Shown here piece by piece: positions 26,597-34,442 of a stretch of 64,000 nucleotides of DNA. The translations under genes and the position numbers were made by a program. The stretch is from positions 248,001 through 312,000 of the forward strand of contig NZ_CP047957.1 in the NCBI RefSeq assembly GCF_014280035.1, written 5' to 3'. The notes under the pieces were generated by a model that saw only the letters and a program-made list of their open reading frames with translations, searched no databases and was not told the DNA's origin. Source of the stretch: Synechococcus sp. A18-25c. Its GTDB lineage: Bacteria > Cyanobacteriota > Cyanobacteriia > PCC-6307 > Cyanobiaceae. Within the stretch, counting starts at the first letter, position 1. The number at the start of each line of letters is the position of its first letter.

Positions 26597-27648
26597 TGGC
26601 TGTCTCCGAAGCTCAGTCCGATGGGGTTGCGTTCGCGTTTAGCTGCCACTTCCTCGAGGGCTGCACCCACTGATAAGCCCTGATCGCGTTGATTGAGGTA
26701 TTCACTGGCCCGCTGCCGCACTTTGCTGCGCACAAAGGCGTACACATCCTCAGCACCAGCGTGCTTCCAGGCTTCGGGGGAGAAGCGTTCGATGGAGTCG
26801 GTGATCACGGCACCGGCATTCACCAGTGGATCCGGCAGCACGCGAATGCCGCGGCGACGCAGATCACTGGCGAGTTGTGGTGTCTGAAATGGGGCATTCG
26901 CTGCCGGAACTACAGACTTCACCCGCAGGGCTGAAGCGATCTTGGCCGTGATCAGCCCTGAAATGGAGCAAGGGAGAAGCAGATCCAGTGTCAGCTCCCA
27001 CCACGGACAGTTCAGTGGCAAGGGGGTTGCACCGTCGAAGCCGGCGCGTTCGCGGTTGACATCCACGGTGAAGACTGTCCAGCCGTGATCGACGAGATGA
27101 CGGGCCACCGTCCCGCCGACAGCTCCGCAGCCGTGCACGAGGGCCCGGCCGGGGTTGGCGTCTTTGAGTTCCTTCTCCAGCACGGCCTCCACGGCGCCGA
27201 GGGTGCCGTGGGCCGTGGTGGCACTGGCATCCACTGGGCTGCCGACCGCCGCTAGCACGTGGGGGGTGAGCGCCATCAGACGCTCCATATCCTCCAGGCT
27301 GGTGTTGAGGTCGCAGCCGGTGATCATGGCGCCATCGAGCGACTCCAGCAGCTCGGCGGTGACGTGGATCAATTCATCTTTCACCGCTTGCGGCTCGGCG
27401 GCTCGGGCCACGATCTTGCCCCCGGCAAAACCGGTGCCATAGAGATCGTGCTTGTGGGTCATCAACCCCGCCAGCCGCTGTCCGTCGGCGATGCAGGCTT
27501 CGTCGCTGGGGTAGTTGAGCAGGCGCAGGCCCCCGTTGGCGGGACGTCTGGCATCAGTGTCTTCCGCCACCACGAATACCGAAAGGTGGTCGGAGACATG
27601 TTCCGCCAGCACCGACACAATCGGCGCTGTTGTCATGCCATTGCCCAT
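26593..27648 (-). CDS. Glu/Leu/Phe/Val dehydrogenase family protein
   Basis: A 351-residue amino-acid dehydrogenase of the leucine dehydrogenase type. The expected catalytic residues are present: Lys66 (GLMTHKH), Lys78 (FAGGKIV) and Asp113 (GCDLNTS). The NAD fold is ALVHGCGAVGGTVARHL. It would interconvert a 2-oxo acid and an amino acid with NAD(P)H; the substrate is unknown. Its ATG overlaps the methyltransferase stop by one base (TGATG) and its own stop overlaps the oxidase start by four, so translation is likely coupled. Confidence 0.9.
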   Translation of the reverse strand: MGNGMTTAPIVSVLAEHVSDHLSVFVVAEDTDARRPANGGLRLLNYPSDEACIADGQRLAGLMTHKHDLYGTGFAGGKIVARAAEPQAVKDELIHVTAELLESLDGAMITGCDLNTSLEDMERLMALTPHVLAAVGSPVDASATTAHGTLGAVEAVLEKELKDANPGRALVHGCGAVGGTVARHLVDHGWTVFTVDVNRERAGFDGATPLPLNCPWWELTLDLLLPCSISGLITAKIASALRVKSVVPAANAPFQTPQLASDLRRRGIRVLPDPLVNAGAVITDSIERFSPEAWKHAGAEDVYAFVRSKVRQRASEYLNQRDQGLSVGAALEEVAAKRERNPIGLSFGDSQ

Positions 27649-28685
27649 CAGGCCACCTTTTCCATCATTTGGTGGTGCTCGACATAATCGAGACTCCAGT
27701 CGCTTGGAGCGTCAGCGATGCGCTGTTGCAGCCGCTCGAACAGGGTGTCTGCAGCGGCCTCTCCGGCGGCACCGATGAAGCTGTGGCGGCTCCAGCTGCG
27801 GATCGTTGCCATCAATCCTGCGGCGAAGGTCGCCGTATCGCCGTTCTCGTTCCAGCGGCGGCGGTAAGGGCACTTCACATACACCGTGCGTTCATCCACC
27901 AGGCGCAGGCCGTTGCGGTATGGCGCCGAGCTGCTGTCGTTCAAGGGCGCCATGAACTCCTGAGGGGACTTGTAGAAGTTCAAAACGGTTCCGTTGCGGT
28001 ACTGCTCATCGCTGATCAGGCCCTCGTCCGCCATGCCACGCCAGATCTGGTGCAGTTGGTCATGCACGTTGTGGGTTTCTCCGCCGTTGTGGCCGAGATA
28101 GAGGCCCGCTTCATCACGGGAGAGATTCACGGTCAGTAGTCGGCCGCCCACCTTCAGCTCACGGCTGCGTAGCTCAAGAATGTGGTTCCAGTCCCTCATC
28201 GCCTGGGCAGTGAAGCGCTGGAGGGCCTCGGCATCACTGGAGGCCAGCACATGGGTGTGGCTGTCGAGGGGGCCAGGAGAGGTGCTCAGCCAGTGCATGG
28301 CGGTGGCGGAGAAGCCGAAACTCACGGAGTTCGGTGCCACGGTGGGCTTATAGAAGCTGCACGCACTCACCAGCACCGTTGGCTTTGGATCCCGGGGAGC
28401 TTGCAACGCCAGGTTCTTCGCCAACGCCACGTTGTCGTTGCTCGGCAGGTCGTTGCCGATCAGCGTCAGGTGCGCTTTTGGCTGGTTGGTGTGCAGGCGA
28501 TCCAGCACCTGATTCCAAAGCCCGACAGCGGTGCCGCCATCGGCCGCTCCGTAATCGATCAGAACATGGCTGTCAGCAACAGCCAGTTGATTCACACAAG
28601 TCAGGGCCCAGTCGGAGGCGGCTTCGATGCAGAGGAGAGCGCCTTCGGTCTGCGCGCTGTAACCCGTGGTCATGGCAATGGCCAT
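27648..28685 (-). CDS. SABATH-type SAM-dependent carboxyl methyltransferase
   Basis: A protein of about 345 residues like the plant salicylate/jasmonate/indole-acetate carboxyl methyltransferases (SABATH family). Motifs are VLIDYGAADGGTAVGLWNQV for SAM binding, TLIGNDLPSNDNVALAKNL, and GFSATAMHWLSTSPGPL, the SABATH substrate-pocket block. An alpha-helical cap with IWRGMADEGLISDEQYRNGT follows. It probably puts a methyl group on a small carboxylic acid, or less likely on nitrogen. Starts at TTG 28703, ATG 28685 or ATG 28673 are possible. It is the first gene of the coupled operon, 73 nt after rdgB. Confidence 0.85.
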   Translation of the reverse strand: MAIAMTTGYSAQTEGALLCIEAASDWALTCVNQLAVADSHVLIDYGAADGGTAVGLWNQVLDRLHTNQPKAHLTLIGNDLPSNDNVALAKNLALQAPRDPKPTVLVSACSFYKPTVAPNSVSFGFSATAMHWLSTSPGPLDSHTHVLASSDAEALQRFTAQAMRDWNHILELRSRELKVGGRLLTVNLSRDEAGLYLGHNGGETHNVHDQLHQIWRGMADEGLISDEQYRNGTVLNFYKSPQEFMAPLNDSSSAPYRNGLRLVDERTVYVKCPYRRRWNENGDTATFAAGLMATIRSWSRHSFIGAAGEAAADTLFERLQQRIADAPSDWSLDYVEHHQMMEKVA

Positions 28686-28758
28686 GGACCTCGTCAGCGT
28701 CAAGGTCCACCGTAAGACCGAGCTTGATCAGGCGCGTGATTCGCCTGGGCGGTTGGGT

Positions 28759-29346
28759 TCAGTGCACCGTCAGCAGTTGGCGCAGCTGCGGTTCCAGCAA
28801 GACGAAAGCTCGCCCTCGATGGCCATGACTTTTCTTCTCGATAAGTGACATCTCAGCAAAGGTGCGACCGGTGCCGTCGACTTCGAAAATCGGGTCGTAG
28901 CCAAAACCCTGGTCTCCACGTGCTGCGTGCGTGATGCGTCCTTCACAGCGGCCTTCCACCTCCAACAGCACTGAGCCGTCGGGGGCCGCCACGCAGAGCG
29001 CTGCACAGAAGTGGGCTGCACGCGCCTGCTGGTCACCCAGAGCCTTCAGCAATCGCGCAATTCGTTCGGGGTCGCTCGGGGCATAGCGAGCCGAATGCAC
29101 GCCAGGCGCCCCATCGAGGGCGTCGACACTGAGGCCCGAGTCATCCGCCAGTGCCCACTCACCCGTTGCAGTTGCAACGGCTAACGCTTTGATCCGAGCG
29201 TTGGCCGCAAAGGTGCTGCCGGTTTCCTCCACTTCCAAGCCTTGCGGTTGCGGTCGCACCAGCAGGGGCAGATCGCTGAGCAGACCTTCGAATTCCCGGA
29301 TCTTGCCCTGGTTTCCGCTGGCGATGACCAATGTGCGCTTGCTCAT
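28759..29346 (-). CDS. rdgB: Non-canonical purine NTP pyrophosphatase (RdgB/HAM1)
   Basis: A 195-residue house-cleaning enzyme that removes ITP, dITP and XTP from the nucleotide pool. Family motifs are VIASGNQGKIREFEGLL at the N-terminus, ALADDSGLSVDALDGAPG with VHSARYA, and GFGYDPIFEVDG. The C-terminus SLIEKKSHGHRGRA completes the active site. It begins 2 nt after the phosphohexomutase stop, so those two are co-transcribed; whether transcription continues into the methyltransferase is open. Confidence 0.96.
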   Translation of the reverse strand: MSKRTLVIASGNQGKIREFEGLLSDLPLLVRPQPQGLEVEETGSTFAANARIKALAVATATGEWALADDSGLSVDALDGAPGVHSARYAPSDPERIARLLKALGDQQARAAHFCAALCVAAPDGSVLLEVEGRCEGRITHAARGDQGFGYDPIFEVDGTGRTFAEMSLIEKKSHGHRGRAFVLLEPQLRQLLTVH

Positions 29347-29348
29347 GC

Positions 29349-30812
29349 TCAGGCTGCCTCCGCAAAACGGCGCGCCCAGGTCAGCACCGTTGCCACCCGC
29401 TCAGCATCGGGCGCTTCGCAGTAGAGCCGCAGCAGCGGCTCGGTGCCGGAGAAGCGCAGCATCAACCAGTGACTGGCTCCCAGCCTCAGTTTCACGCCGT
29501 CGGTGGTGATCACCTCCTGCACCGGCAAGCCTGCGATTTCCTGAGGCGGTGTGGTGGCCAGCAGCGATTCCAGACGGCGACGGGACTCCATGTCGGCCAG
29601 CCGCAGATCGAGACGGTCGTAATGGCTTGCGCCGCCGCATCGCTGCCGCAGCGCTTCCATTCGAGCGCCGAGCGGTTGACCGCCCTGCACTAGGGCTTCC
29701 AGCACCAGCATCGCTGCAAACAGGGCATCTCGTTCTGGGAGGTGCATGCCAAAGCCCACCCCTCCGGATTCCTCACCGCCAATCAGCACCTCTCCGGCGA
29801 GCATTTCAGAGGCGATGTATTTGAAGCCGACGGGCAGTTCCAGCACCTCACGGCCCAGATCCTCAGCCACAAGGCGCATCAGATCGGAACCGCTAACGGT
29901 TTTGACCACCGATCCCGGCAGGTTGCGGGTGCCTGCAAGGTGATCGATCAGTAGGGGCATCAGCTGCTGGGTGCTGCAGAAGCGGCCTTGCTCGTCCACA
30001 GCGGCGATACGGTCACCATCGCCGTCAAACACCAGGCCCACAGCGGGCTGGCCCTGTTGGCTGCAGGCCCGAATGGCTGCGATCAGCTCTTTCAGATAAG
30101 GGGCAAGCGGTTCCGGAGGGCAGCCACCAAACAATGGATCTCGATTGCCGCGGATCTCCGACACCAGACCGTCCACGTCGGTGCCCAGCAGGTCTTGCAC
30201 ACACCCCGCTGCAGAGCCGTGCATCGGATCCACAATCACCCGCAGCCCCATCGCTTTCAGCCCGGCGCGGATTGCATCCAGATCCAGCTTGCGCCGCAGG
30301 CCTTCGAGATGCTCGCTGCGGGCATCGAAGCGCTCCAATTCCCCAGCGACCGGGACGTTGAGCGCTCCAGCGGCCAGGCGCTGTTCCACAGCTGCGGTGA
30401 AGTCTCCCTCAACCGACCCTCCGAACGGACCCTTGATCTTCAAGCCAAGCCATTCCGGTGGGTTGTGGCTGGCGGTGATCACCAGGGCCCCGAGGGCTTG
30501 GCGTTCCACCGCAGTCCAGCTGCAGGCTGGCGTTGGAACGGCTGAGCTCGTTAGCAGGGGTGTGAGGCCGACACCGCGGACGGCGGATGCAATCGCTTCA
30601 GCCAGTTCCGGGGCCAGGAAGCGACGGTCGTAGCCGATCACCACGGTGCGGCTTGTCAGGCCTTCTGGTGCCTGATGGGCGAGTTCTTGCGCGGAGGCTG
30701 CCGCAACGGGCAGCAGCCGTTCCACGGTGATGTCCACGCCAAGGATTCCGCGCCATCCGTCAGTCCCGAAGCGGATGGGTGCTGCAGCCAGAGGGAGGGG
30801 AGCCGACGCCAT
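29349..30812 (-). CDS. Phosphoglucomutase/phosphomannomutase
   Basis: A 487-residue alpha-D-phosphohexomutase. The phosphoserine loop is GALVITASHNPPEWLGLKIK, the Mg-binding loop is LVFDGDGDRIAAVDEQG, the sugar-specificity loop is GGEESGGVGFG, and the phosphate-binding end is LRFSGTEPLLRLY. It interconverts hexose 1- and 6-phosphates for sugar nucleotides and glycogen. The GEESGG loop is common to both glucose and mannose enzymes, so specificity is open. Start ATG 30812 is preferred; ATG 30830 is an alternative. Confidence 0.93.
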   Translation of the reverse strand: MASAPLPLAAAPIRFGTDGWRGILGVDITVERLLPVAAASAQELAHQAPEGLTSRTVVIGYDRRFLAPELAEAIASAVRGVGLTPLLTSSAVPTPACSWTAVERQALGALVITASHNPPEWLGLKIKGPFGGSVEGDFTAAVEQRLAAGALNVPVAGELERFDARSEHLEGLRRKLDLDAIRAGLKAMGLRVIVDPMHGSAAGCVQDLLGTDVDGLVSEIRGNRDPLFGGCPPEPLAPYLKELIAAIRACSQQGQPAVGLVFDGDGDRIAAVDEQGRFCSTQQLMPLLIDHLAGTRNLPGSVVKTVSGSDLMRLVAEDLGREVLELPVGFKYIASEMLAGEVLIGGEESGGVGFGMHLPERDALFAAMLVLEALVQGGQPLGARMEALRQRCGGASHYDRLDLRLADMESRRRLESLLATTPPQEIAGLPVQEVITTDGVKLRLGASHWLMLRFSGTEPLLRLYCEAPDAERVATVLTWARRFAEAA

Positions 30813-30865
30813 GGGATGCCTGTGCTGCATGTGGATCTAGCAGCCGGCCGCCGTAACGTCGGCGG

Positions 30866-32377
30866 ATGGGTGACACCCCTCCCGCTGACAAGCCGCTCAA
30901 TGACCGACTGCTGCGCAGTTGGACCCGTTGTCGCCGCCGGGCCTGGCTGGACCGCTACGGCGACCCCGCGCTGCGCGTTTATACGGCTCATAGGACGCTT
31001 CAGCTTGACGATCAGCAGCGCAGCTTCGTGGCCTTGCTGCCCCGCAAGCCAGGTCATGGCATCGATGCCTGTGCACGCGGGGATGTGGGGGTGGTTGGCC
31101 TGCGATTGAAGGGCTTGACCGTGGATGGCCGCCGTCTTGAAGCCCATCCTGTGTTGTTGCAGCGTCAGTCAGGCCAGAGCCGATGGGGCGACCACAGCTA
31201 TCGGCCGGTGCTGGCCCGCCAGGGGCGACGCCTCACACGCGAACATCGCCTGCAGTTGGCGCTCTCCGCCCGTCTGCTGTCGGATTTTCAGCAAACTCCG
31301 GTCACCCATGGTTTGGCCCTCGCTGGAGCGGGTCGGCGGTTGGAGAAGGAAACGGTTGCTCTAGGTGACAGCTTGCAACGCCAGTTGGATGACTCCCTGC
31401 GCAAGCTGGCGGCCGACCTGGACCGGCCTACACCTCCTCCGCTCGCGGCTGATCGGCGCAAATGCACCCTCTGCAGTTGGCGGGGTGTCTGCAATGCCGA
31501 AGCCCATCGGGAGGGACATCTCAGTGAGGTCAGTGGCATCGGGGCCAAGCGTCGGGAGATGCTTCTTGATCTCGGCATCGACAGCTTGAACGCGCTGGCC
31601 GATGCGGACCCCGTTGTACTGGAAGACCAGCTGAAGCACTTCGGCGAACAGCACGGCGCGGTGGCGGCACCGCTGGTGGCTCAGGCTCGGGTGCAACGGG
31701 ATGGACTGGTGGAGTCTCTGCTTCCGACGTCTCCCTCACTGCCGGAACTGGTGGATGCTCCAGGGGTATTGCTCTATGACATCGAATCCGACCCGGATGC
31801 CCGCGACGACTTTCTGCATGGATTCGTGCGTCTGCCTCGGGATGTGAATGGCAGCTGGGCCCTGGACCGCGCCACCTATCACCCCTTGCTGGTGCTGCAG
31901 GAGCATGGTGAAGCCCGGTGCTGGAAACGTCTTAGCTGCTTCCTGGCCCGTTATCCCGATTGGCCGGTGCTCCACTACGGGGAGACGGAATCATTGGCGC
32001 TGCGCAAGATGGCGCAGCGCCAGAGTGTGCCCGAGGCGGATCAACAGGCGTTGCGGCATCGTTTGGTGGATGTGCACGCCCGGCTGCGTCTTCACTGGCG
32101 GATGCCTCTGAACAGCTACGGATTGAAAACCGTGGCGGATTGGCTGGGGTTTCGCTGGAGCCAAATCGGTGTGGACGGCGCTCGGGCTCTGCTCTGGTGG
32201 AGGCAGTGGCGGGGGACCGGTTGTCGCGATCGAGGACCGGGTCAAGCCCTGCGCTGGATTTTCTCCTACAACCGCGATGACTGCATGGCCACATGGGCGG
32301 TGGCCGCCTGGATGCTGGCTAAAGATCGCTCCCTTCAGTCCCCCATCGGTGGATCGCAGAACCCCCCGGGCCGTTGA
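30866..32377 (+). CDS. TM0106-family RecB-like putative nuclease
   Basis: A 503-residue protein of the TM0106 RecB-like family. An N-terminal RecB-type region (RCRRRAWLDRYG) is followed by a cysteine cluster KCTLCSWRGVCNAEA that resembles the iron-sulphur clamp of AddB/Cas4 nucleases. A helix-hairpin-helix (SGIGAKRREMLLDLGIDSL) and a C-terminal RNase H-like 3'-5' exonuclease domain follow (LLYDIESDPDARDDFLHGF, then YNRDDCMATWAVA). A role in DNA repair is plausible but the substrate is unknown. Its 3' end overlaps convergent ygfZ by 43 nt. Confidence 0.88.
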   Translation: MGDTPPADKPLNDRLLRSWTRCRRRAWLDRYGDPALRVYTAHRTLQLDDQQRSFVALLPRKPGHGIDACARGDVGVVGLRLKGLTVDGRRLEAHPVLLQRQSGQSRWGDHSYRPVLARQGRRLTREHRLQLALSARLLSDFQQTPVTHGLALAGAGRRLEKETVALGDSLQRQLDDSLRKLAADLDRPTPPPLAADRRKCTLCSWRGVCNAEAHREGHLSEVSGIGAKRREMLLDLGIDSLNALADADPVVLEDQLKHFGEQHGAVAAPLVAQARVQRDGLVESLLPTSPSLPELVDAPGVLLYDIESDPDARDDFLHGFVRLPRDVNGSWALDRATYHPLLVLQEHGEARCWKRLSCFLARYPDWPVLHYGETESLALRKMAQRQSVPEADQQALRHRLVDVHARLRLHWRMPLNSYGLKTVADWLGFRWSQIGVDGARALLWWRQWRGTGCRDRGPGQALRWIFSYNRDDCMATWAVAAWMLAKDRSLQSPIGGSQNPPGR

Positions 32378-33192
32378 AGATTGAGAGGGATCGCCTCGGT
32401 GCCTGCATCCAGTTTTTCAACATCAAGAGCCTGGCGTCGCACTAGGGCCAGACCAAACCATTGGCCTGACTGCGGGTCGCGCGCTGCGCTGGTGATCACA
32501 CCGGCTCGCTCGGCCTTCAGGCTCAACCGGTCACCGCTCTCTAGTCGAGGCTCCTCAAAGGCTGTGGTGCTGCGCCAGCTGCGCAGTTGCTGTTTCACGC
32601 CACCTCTGGACGCCAGCTTGGCCACGGTCTCCTGCCCGAGATAACAGCCCTTGTCGAGTTTCACCCAGTGGGCCAGGCCCAGTTCAAAGGGGTTGGTGTC
32701 TCCGTTCAGCTCGGCATCGCTTAGCGGCCAGCCTTCCCGCATTCGCCAGGCTTCCAGCAACTGCGCTGAAGAAGACGTCGGTGCCTCCCAGGTCGTCGGG
32801 GGTTCGGCGCCATCATCCAGCCAAAGCACCGCATCCGTTGCTGGCAACTGTCCTTCTTGGAGGCGCTGTAGCCGGCGCTGTTCTCGTTTCGGGCCCAGTC
32901 GCACCCGATCGGCCGGAAAGATCACCCGATCGAAGCCACGTATCACGAGATCGGCATCGCCATGCAGCACCAGCACATCGGCGCCTGCGTCATCCAGCCG
33001 AATCTCCAGCAGAGCTTGCACGCGACCCGTGGCATTCAGCCAGCACGCCGGAATCAGTTTTTCTTCGCTGGCACCGTTCACGCTTGCGCTGGTCTGGCCG
33101 TGCAAAAAGCCGGCGCAGCCGCTTCCCTCGAGCCGGAGGAGTGGGAAGGTGGCGTCCCAGATCAGGCTGTCCATCGGTGGCATCGCTGTCAT
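32335..33192 (-). CDS. ygfZ: Folate-binding YgfZ/CAF17-like protein
   Basis: A 285-residue YgfZ/COG0354 protein with the diagnostic motif LDKGCYLGQETVAKLASRG, whose Cys is essential in relatives. It resembles the T-protein of glycine cleavage and supports maturation or repair of some iron-sulphur enzymes using tetrahydrofolate. The ATG at 33192 overlaps the pyrE stop by one base (TGATG), so the two are translationally coupled; a GTG at 33195 is the other candidate. Confidence 0.93.
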   Translation of the reverse strand: MTAMPPMDSLIWDATFPLLRLEGSGCAGFLHGQTSASVNGASEEKLIPACWLNATGRVQALLEIRLDDAGADVLVLHGDADLVIRGFDRVIFPADRVRLGPKREQRRLQRLQEGQLPATDAVLWLDDGAEPPTTWEAPTSSSAQLLEAWRMREGWPLSDAELNGDTNPFELGLAHWVKLDKGCYLGQETVAKLASRGGVKQQLRSWRSTTAFEEPRLESGDRLSLKAERAGVITSAARDPQSGQWFGLALVRRQALDVEKLDAGTEAIPLNLQRPGGFCDPPMGD

Positions 33193-33773
33193 CACTGAAC
33201 CAGTTCTGAGGCTCGGGCCGCGATCTCGCTCAGGCGAAACAGGCTCTTCAACTCAAGGCCTGCGGCCTCCATCGCTTCGGCTCCACCTTCTTCTCGATCG
33301 ACGATCGTCACCACCCGCTCCACGCTGTAACCGGCCTCCTTGAGTTGGTTGACAGCCTTGATGGACGACCCGCCCGTCGTAACCACGTCTTCAAGTACCG
33401 TCACCCGCGCCCCCGCTGCTGGCAACGGACCTTCGAGCCAAGCGCCGGTGCCGTGGCCCTTCGCTTCCTTGCGAACGATCAGGGCATCCAAAGCGCGGCC
33501 CTGTTGGGCAGCGGCCATGGCGACACCGCTCACCAGTGGATCCGCACCCAAGGTGAGCCCGCCGACAGCCGCGGCGTCCGCTTCCACCAGCGCCAGCATG
33601 GCAGGGCTGAGCAACGCCAGGCCACTGCCGCTGAGGGCCACGGGTTTGCAGTTCACGTAGTGGTCGCTGCTGCGGCCGGACGCGAGGGTGAACTGTCCAT
33701 GCCGATAGGCCTCCTGGGCCAGGCGGTTGAGCAGAACATCGCGATCCATGGTCGTGTCGAAACGATCGGACAT
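33192..33773 (-). CDS. pyrE: Orotate phosphoribosyltransferase
   Basis: A 193-residue enzyme of pyrimidine synthesis making OMP from orotate and PRPP. The PRPP-binding motif is [18 protein letters not shown]. Other blocks are [20 protein letters not shown] and [19 protein letters not shown]. The length is slightly under the 200-residue family norm. It is upstream of and overlaps ygfZ, and is divergent from the hypothetical exported protein gene. Confidence 0.96.
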   Translation of the reverse strand: MSDRFDTTMDRDVLLNRLAQEAYRHGQFTLASGRSSDHYVNCKPVALSGSGLALLSPAMLALVEADAAAVGGLTLGADPLVSGVAMAAAQQGRALDALIVRKEAKGHGTGAWLEGPLPAAGARVTVLEDVVTTGGSSIKAVNQLKEAGYSVERVVTIVDREEGGAEAMEAAGLELKSLFRLSEIAARASELVQ

Positions 33774-33832
33774 GGGGACTGGTGCACAGCGGATCCTCTG
33801 CCTAGTTTGCGCGCAGTGGTGACAGATCCCCT

Positions 33833-34342
33833 GTGAATCGGCAACGGCTGGCAGTGCCGCTCGTGTTGCTCACGCTGGGTGCAGTCCCGGCTGCGCAGTC
33901 ACGACCGGTGATCTGTTCAACGACTCTTGAAGCGCCTCCATCTGCCGAGGAGCCCGGAATGCCGGTGGAGGTGACCTCTTGCGCAGCGGTGCAGACCACA
34001 ACGGCTCTTATTGAGCGGCGTTTTTACACGTGGACAGCCCCTTTCTCCGCTGGTGTTGACCTCTTGCATCAGGTCACCGATGTGCTCGGTATCGCTGTCG
34101 GAGGGGTCCAGGGCAACCGCTTGATGGGCTTCGGCTTCCCCGATCAGACGATCATCTGGGACGGCACGGCGCTTCAGAACACCTATGCGGTTCTGCTTGA
34201 GGAGCAAAGCGACCCCGTGCCCTGGCGCACCGTCGACATCTACAACGGTTTTGATGGCAGCCTTGCGGATGAGACTCGCAGTTCCGTTCTGGTGGAAGCA
34301 ATGGCTGACACCACCTTCCCGCCGGTGCGTGCCCTGTGGTAA
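33833..34342 (+). CDS. Hypothetical exported protein
   Basis: I do not recognise the family. It is a 169-residue protein with a cleavable signal peptide ([20 protein letters not shown], cleavage after about residue 23). The mature part has two early cysteines (VICSTTLE and TSCAAVQTT) that could form a disulphide, and a C-terminus rich in Asp, Glu and aromatics. The GTG at 33833 is the likely start. It runs into the tRNA-Met gene 14 nt downstream. Confidence 0.75.
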   Translation: MNRQRLAVPLVLLTLGAVPAAQSRPVICSTTLEAPPSAEEPGMPVEVTSCAAVQTTTALIERRFYTWTAPFSAGVDLLHQVTDVLGIAVGGVQGNRLMGFGFPDQTIIWDGTALQNTYAVLLEEQSDPVPWRTVDIYNGFDGSLADETRSSVLVEAMADTTFPPVRALW

Positions 34343-34356
34343 GACCACCCATCAAG

Positions 34357-34429
34357 GGGGGTCTAGCAATCTGGTGAATGCAGCGAACTCATAATTCGCC
34401 TAAGGCGGGTTCGATCCCCGCGACCCCCA
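34357..34429 (+). tRNA. tRNA with CAT anticodon (elongator Met or Ile2)
   Basis: A 73-nt cloverleaf. Acceptor stem GGGGGTC pairs fully with GACCCCC, so position 1 pairs with position 72 and it is not an initiator. The anticodon stem is GCGAA/TTCGC with loop CTCATAA (anticodon CAT), and the T arm is GCGGG-TTCGATC-CCCGC. CCA is not encoded. A CAT anticodon can also mean tRNA-Ile2 with lysidine, which sequence alone cannot settle; elongator Met is the default. The next gene starts 13 nt after it. Confidence 0.9.
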
Positions 34430-34442
34430 TCATTTTGGATTG

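Noticed and set aside
34357-34429. Possible initiator tRNA-fMet
   Set aside because: Positions 1 and 72 form a G-C pair, while bacterial initiator tRNAs have a 1-72 mismatch.
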